A stretch of DNA of 64,000 nt from Pogonophryne albipinna. Taxonomy: Eukaryota > Chordata > Actinopteri > Perciformes > Artedidraconidae. A program made the position numbers and the translations under genes. Shown in pieces: positions 25,901 through 35,500 of the stretch. The stretch lies in contig CM053258.1 of assembly GCA_028583405.1 (NCBI GenBank), forward strand, positions 6,863,207 to 6,927,206, given 5' to 3'. The notes beneath the pieces are model-generated. The model was not told the DNA's origin and searched no databases. It worked only from the letters and a program-made list of their open reading frames with translations. The first letter of the stretch is position 1; the number at the start of each line of letters is the position of its first letter.

Positions 25901-26454
25901 CACTAATTTCTGCTAGGAGTTGCCAGAAAGTTAGCCACAGCTGCCAAATTAGCCAAACAATGCGCGCCTGAATACAGTGTCGTACAAAACTACATTTACA
26001 AATGTGGCTATTTAAGGTGTTCTCACCACAAATGACACATATCTCTTCAATTAAAGAAAGCCTGAGCTCTATTCGTTTATTAAGGTTATTTAGTCAGTTC
26101 GGCATCCAATTTCACAACAGCCATGGCAACGTTTAAATATAATAGTATGAAGTTGGGCTGCACTGGTGGCCATCGTCACAATGTTGTGATGCTAGCCATT
26201 CAATGTATGTATGACTGAAACTGAACATCAACAGCCAAGTACTGGTTGATATAAAAGGACGTTTGGGAAATTAAAAAGCACATCATAACGCATCAGAAAC
26301 ATATGATAAACCAGCATATTGCGTAGCTCGTAGCAATAGCACTCCGTACATTAAGCAGATTAATTTAATGTCATGTTATTTTTCACTCACCTGCCACAGG
26401 TTGTCCTCTTCTGGGACAATTCCGCCATCGAGGAGGGGGTCCGGTGTGTGACAT
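10794..26454 (-). CDS. rngtt: mRNA capping enzyme (RNA 5'-triphosphatase / guanylyltransferase), 5' part, 8 exons
   Basis: This is the bifunctional nuclear enzyme that removes the gamma phosphate from nascent pre-mRNA and adds GMP to form the cap. Minus-strand exons, all with GT-AG junctions and consistent frame: 26391-26454 (start codon at 26454), 24348-24457, 24144-24247, 23958-24046, 17294-17369, 15463-15715, 12634-12743, 10794-10895, giving 302 codons plus two bases. The protein begins [20 protein letters not shown]. Residues 125-134 read [10 protein letters not shown], the cysteine-phosphatase P-loop with Cys126. An acidic, Ser/Lys-rich linker (around [12 protein letters not shown]) follows in exon 6. 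Exon 8 ends in KADGTR, the nucleotidyltransferase motif I, with Lys298 as the expected GMP-linked lysine. The rest of the guanylyltransferase domain and the OB fold are not in the window; the gene runs off the left edge. Identification is firm. Confidence 0.96.
11084..11801. mobile_element. Non-autonomous DNA transposon with 16-bp perfect terminal inverted repeats (about 718 bp)
   Basis: Both ends carry the same 16-bp inverted sequence (AAGGTCCCATGTCATG at 11083-11098; its exact complement at 11787-11802). TTAA precedes the left end, but the right end is followed by TACA, so a TTAA target duplication would need a mutation on that side. The interior is non-coding and includes a GC-rich part with GTGTGT runs. 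It shares internal phrases with the fragments at 9.44 and 37.57 kb, so it is probably the same piggyBac-like family. Confidence 0.7.
13727..14768 (-). mobile_element. Deleted hAT element with residual BED zinc finger (1,042 bp)
   Basis: The element is flanked by an 8-bp direct repeat GTTTGGAT (13719-13726 and 14769-14776), the target-duplication length of hAT transposons. The termini are related inverted sequences built on TGCAACAA and ATCGATTA. On the minus strand, 14137-14352 encodes a short frame containing [20 protein letters not shown], the pattern of a BED-type zinc finger at the N terminus of hAT transposases. The rest of the transposase is gone, so the copy cannot move on its own. Confidence 0.8.
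14782..15287. mobile_element. Non-autonomous DNA transposon (about 506 bp)
   Basis: It begins CAGGGTATATGCAGGAATCC and ends with the complement of CAGGGTGTCCGCGGG. Both flanks have ACATA directly outside the ends, suggesting a 5-bp target duplication. The interior repeats a phrase like TTTTTAAGACC near each end. It begins only five bases past the target duplication of the preceding hAT element. No coding was recognised. Confidence 0.6.
16130..16162. repeat. (AAAC)n microsatellite
   Basis: About eight tandem copies of AAAC in an rngtt intron. Confidence 0.95.
16403..16727. mobile_element. hAT-like MITE (325 bp)
   Basis: The copy is flanked by a 10-bp direct repeat ACTTTTTTCT (16393-16402 and 16728-16737), which includes an 8-bp target duplication. 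The right end reads as the complement of AGGGCTGTGCAATTAATCG and the left as GCGGCTGCTCGATTATGG, a diverged match. The inside is rich in inverted AATCGTGATTAT-like words and has no coding sequence. Confidence 0.7.
17294..17369 (-). CDS. rngtt: rngtt exon 5: triphosphatase P-loop exon
   Basis: This 76-bp exon carries the catalytic loop [10 protein letters not shown] of the metal-independent RNA triphosphatase domain, followed by [13 protein letters not shown]. The acceptor lies just above 17369 and the donor (GTAACA) just below 17294. Its intact Cys and Arg show that the domain should be active. It is isolated between introns of about 6.6 and 1.6 kb. Confidence 0.95.
17686..18919. mobile_element. 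Probable hAT-like non-autonomous element (about 1.23 kb)
   Basis: The left end reads TAGGGGTAGACATTA and the right end is the complement of CAGGGCTCGACATTA, a clear terminal inverted repeat. Just inside each end are copies of a CTGGCCC / GGCCAG-rich block. No clean 8-bp target duplication is visible, so the exact ends may be off by a base or two. The inside holds a separate exact inverted repeat (18204-18447). Confidence 0.6.
18204..18447. repeat. Internal 24-bp exact inverted repeat spanning 244 bp
   Basis: The 24 bp at 18204-18227 (core GCAGTGACGCGTCC) recur as the perfect complement at 18424-18447. This could be the ends of a small MITE inserted in the larger element at 17.69-18.92 kb, or an old fold-back of that element. 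I found no target duplication. Confidence 0.6.
19515..19976 (+). mobile_element. 5'-truncated LINE, 3' end with decayed ORF2 C terminus
   Basis: The plus-strand reading around 19530-19770 contains [17 protein letters not shown] followed by SSYCIRSQD and a stretch typical of the C-terminal part of fish non-LTR retrotransposon ORF2. It ends in a 3' tail with ATCTCACCTGGTTAAATAAA and an A-rich end. The insertion lies in an rngtt intron in antisense. Family (L2- or Rex-like) is an inference. Confidence 0.6.
19977..21560. other. rngtt intron, no clear gene
   Basis: Mostly AT-rich intron. From 20092 to 20305 on the plus strand there is an open stretch without a good start that reads as a Lys/Glu-rich peptide (for example [20 protein letters not shown]) and ends in TAA. 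It may be a fragment of a retroelement or simply A-rich chance sequence; no family was recognised. Confidence 0.4.
21795..23006. mobile_element. Nested hAT-like element (1,212 bp) inside the 21.56 kb element
   Basis: It begins CAGGGGCGGCGCCAG and ends with the complement of CAGTGGCGGTGCCAG (12 of 15 match). It is flanked by the exact 8-bp target duplication CCTGGAAC (21787-21794 and 23007-23014). It carries a GA-rich tract near 22290, a short CCCTCCTAGAGGAGGTGAGG-type repeat near 22720, and the long (GT)n at 22848. No transposase was recognised. Confidence 0.85.
22848..22921. repeat. (GT)n microsatellite, about 37 units
   Basis: An uninterrupted GT dinucleotide run near the right end of the nested transposon. 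Confidence 0.97.
24593..25119. mobile_element. hAT-like non-autonomous element with a SINE inside
   Basis: The left end CAGTGTTTCCCATACA pairs with the right end, whose complement is CAGTGTTTCTCACAGA. The ends are followed inward by G-rich blocks. AAAGA lies directly outside both ends, but an 8-bp duplication is not exact. A tRNA-derived SINE occupies 24685-24868. The element lies between rngtt exons 1 and 2. Confidence 0.65.
24685..24868 (+). mobile_element. tRNA-derived SINE
   Basis: The head resembles a tRNA: GGTGGTCTAATGGATAGTG (A-box region) and GGTTGCGAGTTCAAATCCC (B box). This is followed by the fish-SINE phrase CCCTTGAGTAAGGCACTTAG and the tail phrase CGCTTTGGAATAAGGCGTCT. Because the tRNA-like part runs straight into this body, it is a SINE and not a tRNA gene. 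Confidence 0.85.
25120..26390. other. rngtt intron 1, unremarkable
   Basis: AT-rich intron between exons 1 and 2. Apart from the right flank of the hAT element I see no gene, RNA gene or bounded repeat. Confidence 0.6.
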
Positions 26455-26806
26455 GATGAGGAGAGGTTGTGGTACAGTTATAATAAATAAAACCTCGTAT
26501 TACTAGTTGGCTTGTGGCTCAAAGCTCCCGCTCTCAGTAGGCGCTGATCCCCGGCTGTCCTTCACCCGAGCACCGCGGACTCGAGGCCCTTTAGCTACTA
26601 ATTCAGGAGAATCATCCGACAACTGTGTGCCCGGTCAACTTCATGACGGGCCGGAGGGTAATTACACCAAACATAGGTTGTATCGACTCAAGGCTGGTTA
26701 AGCATTCCAAAAACTATGTTAGGTTTTTTGTCTGTTTCCCTGAAATCCAGATAGTTAGCAAATAGCTAGCATAACATCACTTCAGTGCATCCAACGAGCT
26801 AGCTAG
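26455..26806 (-). promoter_or_regulatory. rngtt 5' UTR and promoter region
   Basis: This is the stretch between the rngtt start codon and the transposon end at 26807. The part nearest the gene is richer in G+C (for example CACCCGAGCACCGCGGACTC near 26570), as in TATA-less housekeeping promoters. The upstream part is AT-rich with repeated GCTAGC words. No TATA box was seen. The transcription start cannot be fixed from sequence. Confidence 0.45.
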
Positions 26807-26863
26807 CTTGAGCCAGAGCCATAGAGAGATAAGAGTTACGACACTCCCATAGACCTCCGTTGT

Positions 26864-26890
26864 AAAAAATGGCGGCGCCTACTTCCGGGG
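26864..26890 (+). promoter_or_regulatory. YY1-like and ETS-like motifs just inside the transposon end
   Basis: AAAAATGGCGGCGCC followed by TACTTCCGG sits about 50 bp inside the left end. The first resembles a YY1 site and the second an ETS site; both are usual in TATA-less vertebrate promoters. They lie about 410-440 bp upstream of the rngtt start codon. Function is inferred only from motif resemblance. Confidence 0.35.
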
Positions 26891-27732
26891 TATGGACATC
26901 GAAATAGTTCAAAATATTGTCATTTGGGCGTTGGACCTCATTCACTTACATTACGGCGCGTCGATTAGTCCCAGAGGTAAGTTGCTGAAATATCGAACTC
27001 TTTTGAATTGTCAACTGTCTATATTGTATCAGAGGCCCTTTATGATGCTTATACTGGTCTTCATTTGTATATGCACAGCGTAATTATCTATATTTTATCT
27101 TGGTTGTTACAACCAATTTTGCTAGCATTGCCTGCTAGTTAGCTAGCGCGACTTCGTCAGCTTTGAAGGTAAGATTTCAGTAATGAATCGCTAGCAGCTT
27201 ATATATCAATGATGCTGGGTAACTAACAAGCAGGATTTAGATTGATTATGTGTTTTTATTGTTATTTTGGTTTTTATCTGCTGAACCTGACCGTGTCAGT
27301 CATCCTTAGTCGGCTTTTTCTGTATGATATGACTTAACTGCTAGCACTAGTAGAAATGAGGTGGCGTTTGTGATAAATATTTCATTTAATATTTAATTTA
27401 ATTTTGGGATATACTAACATTTCATTATGTGACATGTTGACTGTACTTAGTTTTTTTTTGGTACTGTTCCGTATTAACTCATCTGTACTGTACAACTAGC
27501 CTAGCGCTACTTTTTAATGCTTGATGGCATGCTAGGATAGATTCCTTTGTATTGTAATACACACTAGTTTAATGATTGTTCATCAAAGGTATTATTCAGT
27601 ATTAAAAAAATAATAGCCCACTGAACAGGCTACTCTACAGCAGTGAATGAAGGATGAGCCTAAAACATGGTCATGCATCCAACATGTTTATTTTTAACAA
27701 AATAAACACTTAAAAATAATTAGCACTTTTTT

Positions 27733-29397
27733 TTATTCAGCCTTATATGTCAGCCATGGTTGTTGCTTCTGCTGCTGCTGCTGCTGGAGGAGGGTGCTGC
27801 TGCTGGAGGAGGGTGCTGCTGCTGCTGAAGGAGGAGGGTGCTGCTGAATGAGGGTGCTGCTGCTGAAGGAGGCTGGTGCTGGACCGGGAATGGAGATGCC
27901 AAGTACATCGATGGCAACGAGTAAGGTGTTTGGCAGTGGCCTAGATGTTATGACCTTCGGTGCAGAGGTCTGTTGGGTCTTCTTTGCCTTCTTACTCTGA
28001 CTCTTGCTGCCAAGATACCCTTTATGTTTATCCTTCCTCTCAGCCCTGATGCACTTTGATGCAATCCTTAACCTCAGCCTGATGTATGTTGAGAGGATTT
28101 TTTTCTTCAGGTCATGTCATGAGGGAAGGTTGCTGTCCAGCAACATGGCTTCTTGTTCCAGCTGTGACACTGCATTTGAGGACTCCATGAGGGAATCGCT
28201 CGTCCTCACACGGAACAGCTGCTCCACGTTCTGAACAAGGGTGAAAACCTCATCAGATGGACGGTAATCTGGCTCTAATTTGGTTTGTGTTGAAGATTTT
28301 TTTTTTCTAATGCCGAATTAATCCTTTTCCGGTTTACCAGAGCCCTCTCTGCTCTCTTTCTTAGTAATCTCTCGCTTCTCAGTTGCCTCATTAGATCCTC
28401 CACGTGAGCCCGGTCACAACTGGCCCTTGGCAGTCTGGTCTCTGGAGCACCTGACCCTGGCAAACTGGTCTCTTCATAGCTGACCCCTGACTGACTGGCT
28501 CCTGGCACACTGATCTCTGGTAAGGTGGCCTCTTGATTGTCGGCCCCTGACATACTGGCCCCTGGCAGTCTGCTGACATCTGTCTCACTCTCTCTGTCTG
28601 TTATGTCCCTTTCATTCCCTTGGAACTCCACCTCAATATCTCCCTGAATCTCTGTAACAATAACAAGGCAATCTTGCTGTTATATGTGTATGCTGCCTTT
28701 ACATGTGCACCTATTGTCATTTAAGGGTACACTACACTCCTATAGTGACATTCATCTAAGTTCGTCTATTGGCAATGTTAAAGTATGAAGAAATCTGTAG
28801 ATTATCTACATGTGGTATATGAGTCTTCAGAGAATCCCTGAACCCTGGTAGTTTTGAAGCTGTATAATCTGAAGGTTGCATTAGGAGTGTAGTCTATCCT
28901 TGAATTATATAACATGGGAAACATTGTTAGCTTCATATATCATACCAATGTTTGATGTGCCATAATAGGTGTGGTCATCATTCCTGACATTAACAGCTGG
29001 AGGCAAACTCCTTGACGTGGATTTCCTGTTGGAACAGCATCTGGCCTCAACCTCAAATTTCCTCCTGATTTGTTGCCAATATATTGGTCGTCTTCAAAGT
29101 GTACCTGTAGGTAGGTAGGTTTGATCAGTTTCCACTGCACACTTCAAATGTCATTGAAGAGTCATAATTCTCTACACTTGGAAATATGATGCCCTTTAAA
29201 ATGTTAACAAGTCACCTCTGTGAACATTACTTACATGACGTGTTTTCTGCTGTTGTTGTCCTCTGTCAGACACAGGTTTTGTCTGTTGACCATTGCCATC
29301 CATCTCTTCCTTCGCTCTACGTCCTTAGGGAAGCCATACATCCGGAACCCCTTCTCGGTTCGATTAGAGCATCCAAATGCTGCACATCCAACCATGG
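27733..29397 (-). pseudogene. Decayed THAP-domain gene carried by the transposon
   Basis: The first exon (ATG at 29397, to about 29236) reads MVGCAAFGCSNRTEKGFRMY then GFPKDVERRKRWMAMV, the start of a THAP zinc finger. A second block (about 29114-28947) gives VHFEDDQYIGNKSGGN and LRLRPDAVPTGN, the THAP C-terminal part. A third block (28635-28275) has LPGAS-type repeats and a Lys/Arg-rich coiled coil, ending in a stop. Beyond it, after a one-base shift at an A-run, reading continues (YRPSDEVFTLVQNVEQLF), meets an in-frame TGA near 28124, and goes on as HDLKKKILSTYIRLRLRI to a Gln-rich tail encoded by CAG repeats, ending at 27733 beside an AATAAA. The Cys of the expected Cys-x2-His pair is missing and the exon 1/2 phases do not fit well. 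This points to a broken gene. Confidence 0.6.
27755..27880. repeat. CTG/CAG-rich imperfect trinucleotide tract
   Basis: Repeated CTGCTGCTG and GGAGGAGGGTGCTG units. Read on the minus strand they give the Gln/Ser/Pro-rich tail of the THAP pseudogene. Confidence 0.85.
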
Positions 29398-31164
29398 TAT
29401 GACAACTGATCTATTAAAATGCAATATAAACGAAAGTGCCATAATATTTGTTGTCGTTGTGCAAACATTTTAACATGAATATTGCTATGTCCTCTGTTCA
29501 GTCTGCTCCCAACTGTATTCTCTCCCCTTATTCACCACTGTTCCTATTCTTGCTCTGCTTTTTAGGGCCCAGGAAACGGATGAAGAGGATGTCTCTTCAG
29601 TCAGGCTCCTGGATGCCTTAGAGTTCTGTATTGCTTTTTTGTAAATAGTTGCTTACCCTAACCCTTTTTTGTAAATAATATTTCTTTTTTATAAATAGTT
29701 GATTGTTTGTAAATATTTGTAAAATGCCCCCCCCCCCCCACAATTGTTGTTCACACAATTATGCTTCTGTTTTTCACTTTTTGGTGTCCATTGTTCAGCC
29801 ACTGTTTGGTAAGCAACAATTTGTTTTGGCCAAAATGTGTTATTCACACTCCTGACTCCAGTTTGATGTGCTGCACTCTCCTCTGAGTGGTCCTGATTTC
29901 AGGCAGAGGTCATGGCTTGGAAGGTTTTATATCCTGTAGTGTCTCAACAGAACCTAATATGAATTGCTTTTTTCAGTTTCTCTTTTTTTTTTTTATTGTC
30001 TCGTCGCTGGATCACCTCCCCCTGGCAAAGTGGCCTCGTCATTGACAAACCTGTTTTTGTTGCTCTGTTGAACCATGGTTCAACAGGAGCTTCTGTAAAT
30101 AGTTTTGTAAATAGTTTGAATATTTATCATAGTAATCATTTTCAGTCTCCCACTCTGTCTCAATTTAATTTATCGTTTCTTTGCCCCACCATATGTTTTG
30201 TTGTCCAAGGGCACTAATTTGGTCTGTGTTGAAGATTGTTTTACACTTTAGATTAATCAAATTGTGTTTTTTGGCTAAATTCATCTTTTTCTGTTTAACC
30301 CTAACCCTCTTTGTTCTCCTTCTCATTCATTTTACTTTGTTTTGTTCTAACACACATCACTTTTTCCATACACTGTTCTTAATACTTGTTCACACATTTG
30401 TTCGTCCCTTTTACTTTGTTCTTCCTGTTGTTCTTGTTCAAACACATATCAATTGTTCATCCACTGTTGTGGTAAAATTATATTCATAGTCTTAACATGA
30501 TCATGCTACCCATGCTAACATGAACACAAGCGTTTCCCTCCAAAAATGTAAAACGTATCTAAGTAATAGCCTATTAATTATATTATTATTATTACTAATA
30601 GGCTACCAAGCTTTCCGTTGTCACCCTGCCTCTCCAAATGCAAAACTGTCAATAAAAAGTATGCAATAATGCTATTACAGCTGAAAAAGTACTTGGGTGT
30701 GTGTGTTTTTTTAATATATATTTACCATTCAATAACGCAATCGCTGCTGTCTGTCTGTCCCATAGAAGAACCTTATATATACAGTCTATGAGAAGAACAT
30801 GACAGCGCAGCGCAACTATACTACGGACGTGACTGCCCTGGCAGTGACAGCAACATAGCCTGCTTGTGCTACCACACTTTCCCCTCAAAATATCGTTAAA
30901 TAACGAAACTTGGAAATAGTGCCAATCCATACAAAGTGTAACCACATCATGGAAATATGAAAGCAATCTTTAAAAAATAACAGCGTTGGTTTAATCTATG
31001 ACTATTTTGACCATGTTTGTGCTGTTTTTGCCATAGAGAAGCATTGCCACGGAAGTGCGTTTGGAACTGTCCAGGCATACATAAACCACGTGACCGGCTG
31101 GCGGTGACATCAAAGAGTGTCGTAACTCTTATCTCTCTATGGCTCTGGCTTGAGCTAAACTAGC

Positions 31165-31260
31165 TAGCATTCTACGTCTTCTTCTTCTCTCGAAACATTG
31201 GCAGGTCGTAAACAATGTAAAGGTCTATACCGCCACCCACTGTAGAGTAGACATGATGTT
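31165..31260 (-). repeat. Short interspersed repeat, also present at 43.09 kb
   Basis: Read on the minus strand it has GTGGGTGGCGGTATAGACC followed by GTTT..CC..GCCA and ends in AGAAGAAGAAG. The same order of words, on the plus strand, occurs at 43085-43160. It is a dispersed fish repeat of unknown class, here next to the right end of the 4.3 kb transposon. Confidence 0.55.
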
Positions 31261-32299
31261 TCAAGACTGTGCATCATCATGTGACCAAATCACCACTCGT
31301 GGAAGTATAAAACCATGTTTAAACCATTTTAAATTATAATCAGCCTTTTTTCACCCAAAAAAATAAAAAGTGCATTTCTGGTAGCTTTTACCCCATTTCC
31401 TTCTGTTCCCAGTATCCCCTTCACCGTCCTGCCTCTCTGACCATATCACTGACGTTTCTCACTCTGTTTCAAAAACATACACACTAGGAATTTGTGAATT
31501 TGGTGCATACATAAACACAGTCAAAGAAGATAAATTGTAGGAAAATAACCATCAAATAAAACAGTGATAACAAACAAAAGTGCTTAAAAACTCGTGGAGA
31601 AGGAAGAAAGTAGAACATTTTACTGTGAATTGTAGTGAAGTTTAAGGAAAAAATAACCAAAGTAACTCAAAGATGTAGTTAAGTACAGCATTTACCAGCA
31701 GAACAATACAAATTGTTTTACACAAATACCAAGACAGCATGTAGACCACAACATGTATGTAATATTAAATAGCTTATGAATAGTACATGTCATTGTTACG
31801 TTTACATTTTTAAAATGGTAGAGTAAAACAAGGAGTGAGTAATAGCTTTCCAGTGTACAGTAAGTTCTTTACTTTTTTATAATAAATGCAGATATCACTG
31901 ATAAAAAATAGGAAACATAAGACAATATTATTATAATACATAGCTAATATTATGACTTTTACACCAATATATAGTTTTCACCGTTTATATATATTCTCAG
32001 CATGCTATCATTACACAAACAGATATTTGTATGTAATTTCAGCTTCATAAGATGGCCCCAATTGTATTGCAATATAGAAATAAAAACGACCTAAAATGAA
32101 TGTGTTCTTAATATTTAGTACTGATTGTAAATACTAAATTAAAAAAATGCATTCCTTTCATTAACTTTGCATCAAATCAGACCAGAAACTGTTGCCAGAT
32201 AAATATACCGTTATTGTCATACACATATCTATGTACTCAATAAAGCATATTCTACACAAGTTGTTTAGCTTTATATATCACATGTTTGTATTGGTAATT
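31261..32299. other. Intergenic, 3' flank of the cytokine receptor gene
   Basis: AT-rich sequence with no gene recognised. The 3' UTR of the receptor gene (transcribed leftward) probably enters this stretch, but no clear polyadenylation signal was picked out. Confidence 0.5.
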
Positions 32300-32485
32300 A
32301 CATTACTTGTTAGACGCTTTTATCCAAAGCGACTTACATACTCAATACTGTGGGCAATCCCCCACAGGAACAATTTGGGGTGAAGTGTCTCAGGGACACA
32401 ACGACATGCTGACTGCAGAGGGGTTTGAACCTGTAACCCCCTGGTCCCAACACCAAGGCTCTATCTACTGCGCCACACGCCTCCT
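32300..32485 (-). mobile_element. tRNA-derived SINE, minus orientation
   Basis: On the minus strand it begins with a tRNA-like head: TGGCGCAGTAGATAG (A box) and TACAGGTTCAAACCCC (B box). It ends with the fish-SINE tail whose plus-strand form is AGACGCTTTTATCCAAAGCG. It lies about 90 bp beyond the receptor stop codon and may be in the 3' UTR. Confidence 0.8.
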
Positions 32486-32576
32486 AATGCAACAAACACT
32501 CTAGTATTTCGCAAGAATCCTCTTTTTCTGGAGATTATTCTTGACTCTTGGAATGTTATTATAGTTTCCATTTCCC

Positions 32577-35500
32577 TCACCTGCACTGGTTTTGTTCAAA
32601 CATGTCCAAAGTGACATAGACCATCACAGGTGTTTTTCTATCTGGCTGTTTCACTGGAGAATGTTTATTTTGTTTATTAGGCCTCTTGCCCGGATTTTCC
32701 CCAGAAGTCTGACTCCGATACGGGCTGCAGGGGCTGTTCTCAGGAAGAAGCGGTTCTATTGAGTCATTAGGAGAGGAGCGATGCTGCGTCTTTGCAGGTT
32801 TGAGCCGCTCTTCAGGGTCTGTTTCTGGTGCTGATGCCATGTCTGGGTCAATGTATTCGTCTGTCTGGTAAAAGGCTGGGTTTGGATTTAAACCTGAACC
32901 TAGAGGAGATGTTGACGTTTTCTGACTTTCCTCCGTGTAAACCTTGTCACAGACGCTCTCAGATGGATTGTTGAATTGCCAAATGGATCCCATTCCCTAT
33001 GTATATGACACACACAGAAAGATGATTGTCCAGGAGGTAAAACATTTGTGGTTCAAGAATTATGACATGGATCTGTCCATCTAAAACCATCTGAGAAATA
33101 TGAAATTCTCATCAATGTTTTCTTTCTGTAATTCTCTTTTTCATTATTAACAAAAGACAACATACAAACAGAACGGAAACAAAACAATGTGTACCTATAA
33201 CTTTAAATACATACAGTATAAATACATTTGATATTGATGCTGGGAAATACCATTTAAAACAGGGCTGCAACTCACCAGACATAAATATATTGTTATTATT
33301 GTTGTTAAATTTGAAAAAATAAATAGTGAAATAATCAGCATTCTCTATCTTTTTAGTACTTATTTAAAAGTATCTAAAGGGGGCTAAAGCTCAGTTGGTC
33401 ATAGTTAAAAAACACCCCAGTTTATTAAATCATTTTCATGACTACCCTCTTAAAGCAACAGCTTTTCATGTGTTCTTCGCAGACTGCAAATACATTAATA
33501 TTGAATGTACTCCCTACCACAGATACTCTAATAATGTTGTATTTCACCTCTTCACGTGGTGGCCACAACGCCAAAGAACTGCAGCCAGGGTTCGGTACCG
33601 GCTTCTCCCTGAATTTCTTCCACCTAAAAATCAGATTGTTAGAATCATCAGAACACCATTTTTCAAGATTTTGTGGTCAGAAATGTGAAGATTATTCCTT
33701 GTATGGCAGCAAAATGTACTACATTTTATTACTGATGATAAGGAAATGTCCTTGCTTCAGTCTCTAAACTAAAAATCAATCCGATTCACAACAAAAGTGA
33801 CCGTAAAAGATTGAAACTTACAAAATAGCACAGCCTAATCCAAGAGATAACACAAGAATTATAACGACGCCTCCATAGACAACGAGTGTTGTGATGAACC
33901 ACCGACCTACAGAACAAAAGAATACATTTATTTAGGAGTTTGTTGTTTGTTGATTATGCTAGCTTCTATCTGAAACATGCTTGTTTATTCCCACAAAATG
34001 TAAGAGGACCTTGCCATTACCGTGCACTCGATACACTTTTCAAGATTGAGAGCACTAAGCGCTGCTACTTTCCTTTTCTATACTTTTCTGAAAGGATATA
34101 TTTTGACCCAAATGATCTTTTCGTTAACCTAACCAAGTAGTTATGTCACCTACCCTAAAACAAGTTATTTTGTTATCGTTTACAATGTGAAGCACATATT
34201 TAAATCTCACATTTACAAAGTGCAAGTAGGTGCAGTTGAACATGTTGCCCTGTCTGAACCATTTGAGTGGCAGTGATAGTAAGTGATGAGGACCATTCAA
34301 TGGGCTGAAAACATTCAGAATAGACGATTTCTATTCATGCCTATACCTTTCTCTTGGTTTTCTGCTATTGTGCTCATAGAAATAGGGTCAAATGTATATA
34401 CATGTGTGTCTGAGCTCTTACAGAGTACTCACCAAATCTTTTAGTTTTAAAGAACATTTCAGTGCTTTTGGTAGTTCCAGTAGCAGCCGTGGCCTTGACA
34501 TACAATTCGTACTGGGTGTCTGGAAGCAGATCTTCCAAAGAGATGGCCTGCTCTGTGCCAATTACAGTCACATCTGGAAGAAGACCATGACAAAAATGCT
34601 ATAAAGATAAGTGGAAAAATATAATTTCAACAGATTTGCAAACTTTAAATGAGCCTGAGTTGGACTCACTGAGCCACAGCTCCAGACGGTCCAGTTTACG
34701 GTAGAAGACGATGTATTTGACAACGTCACCACTGCATTCCTCCTGGGACTTCACATCCCAGCTCACCAGAGCATTTTTGGCATTAGTCTTATTAATGTGG
34801 ATAGTGACATTTCCTGGACCTGTCGGGAACACATTTTCAAAAACAGTCTGGTAAAACATGGGAAAAATACTTATATATTCAGAATCAGAATTAATCAGAA
34901 TGACATACCCCCCACTCTGGAGCAGATCTGAAGGGCTTGTGTGCCATGACCGGTCTTATCAACAAAGAGGGGAGTAACTGTAACATTGTATGGCTTCTTA
35001 TCCAGGAGACCTGTAAGGAAGTAAAACATCTCTGAAAATAAAATACATATGCAAAGGGCAAGTGGTTGTTAAATCATAATATAGCCATTGATTTAATCCT
35101 CTCTCTCGGCCAGTCAGGTGGTTCTCCATTTTGTTGACAACTAAAATGAAGTGCTGTTTCTCAATTTGGGTTCTGACTGTCAAACTCTTGGTGTTTTCAG
35201 TGCTAAGTCTGTCTAAACTCAAAACGTTTAATGTTGAACGGTGGACAGTTCTCAACCTAAAAGGTTGCCATCTTGGTTATGTAGCAGAATATAAAAGAAC
35301 ACCAAAAAGGTGCTTGTATGCTGGTGTATTTTCATCTCACGTGAAACAGGAGGATACACAAGTAGCTAAAGGTCAAATCCCATACATTTTCATTTACTTC
35401 AATACATTTGTTCAGTAGGGATACCTTTTAGCAGGCGACACTCGCAGTGTAATGCTATGTCCGTTTAAAATGTGCAATTAAAAAGAAGCAGAAGTAGAAG

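Larger units (their letters stand above)
26813..31148. mobile_element. 4.3 kb terminal-inverted-repeat DNA transposon carrying a THAP-type pseudogene
   Basis: The 36 bp at 26811-26846 (AGCCAGAGCCATAGAGAGAT and on to ACACTC) recur as an exact complement at 31115-31150. CTTGAG lies directly outside both ends (26807-26812 and 31149-31154), which fits a 6-bp target duplication if the element starts at CCAGAGCC. The minus strand carries a decayed THAP-domain gene (27733-29397). The right half (29.4-31.1 kb) has T-rich sequence with repeated TTTGTAAATAG words and a degenerate second copy of part of the left coding region near 30.0-30.3 kb. A 6-bp duplication does not fit the usual P (8 bp) or Kolobok (TTAA) groups, so the superfamily is left open. 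Confidence 0.75.

Noticed and set aside
29640..30310. Telomere-like CCCTAACCC words (also near 39960 and 42990)
   Set aside because: Only one or two units each; too short to be interstitial telomeric arrays.
32400..32485. tRNA gene on the minus strand
   Set aside because: Same reason: A and B boxes belong to a SINE.
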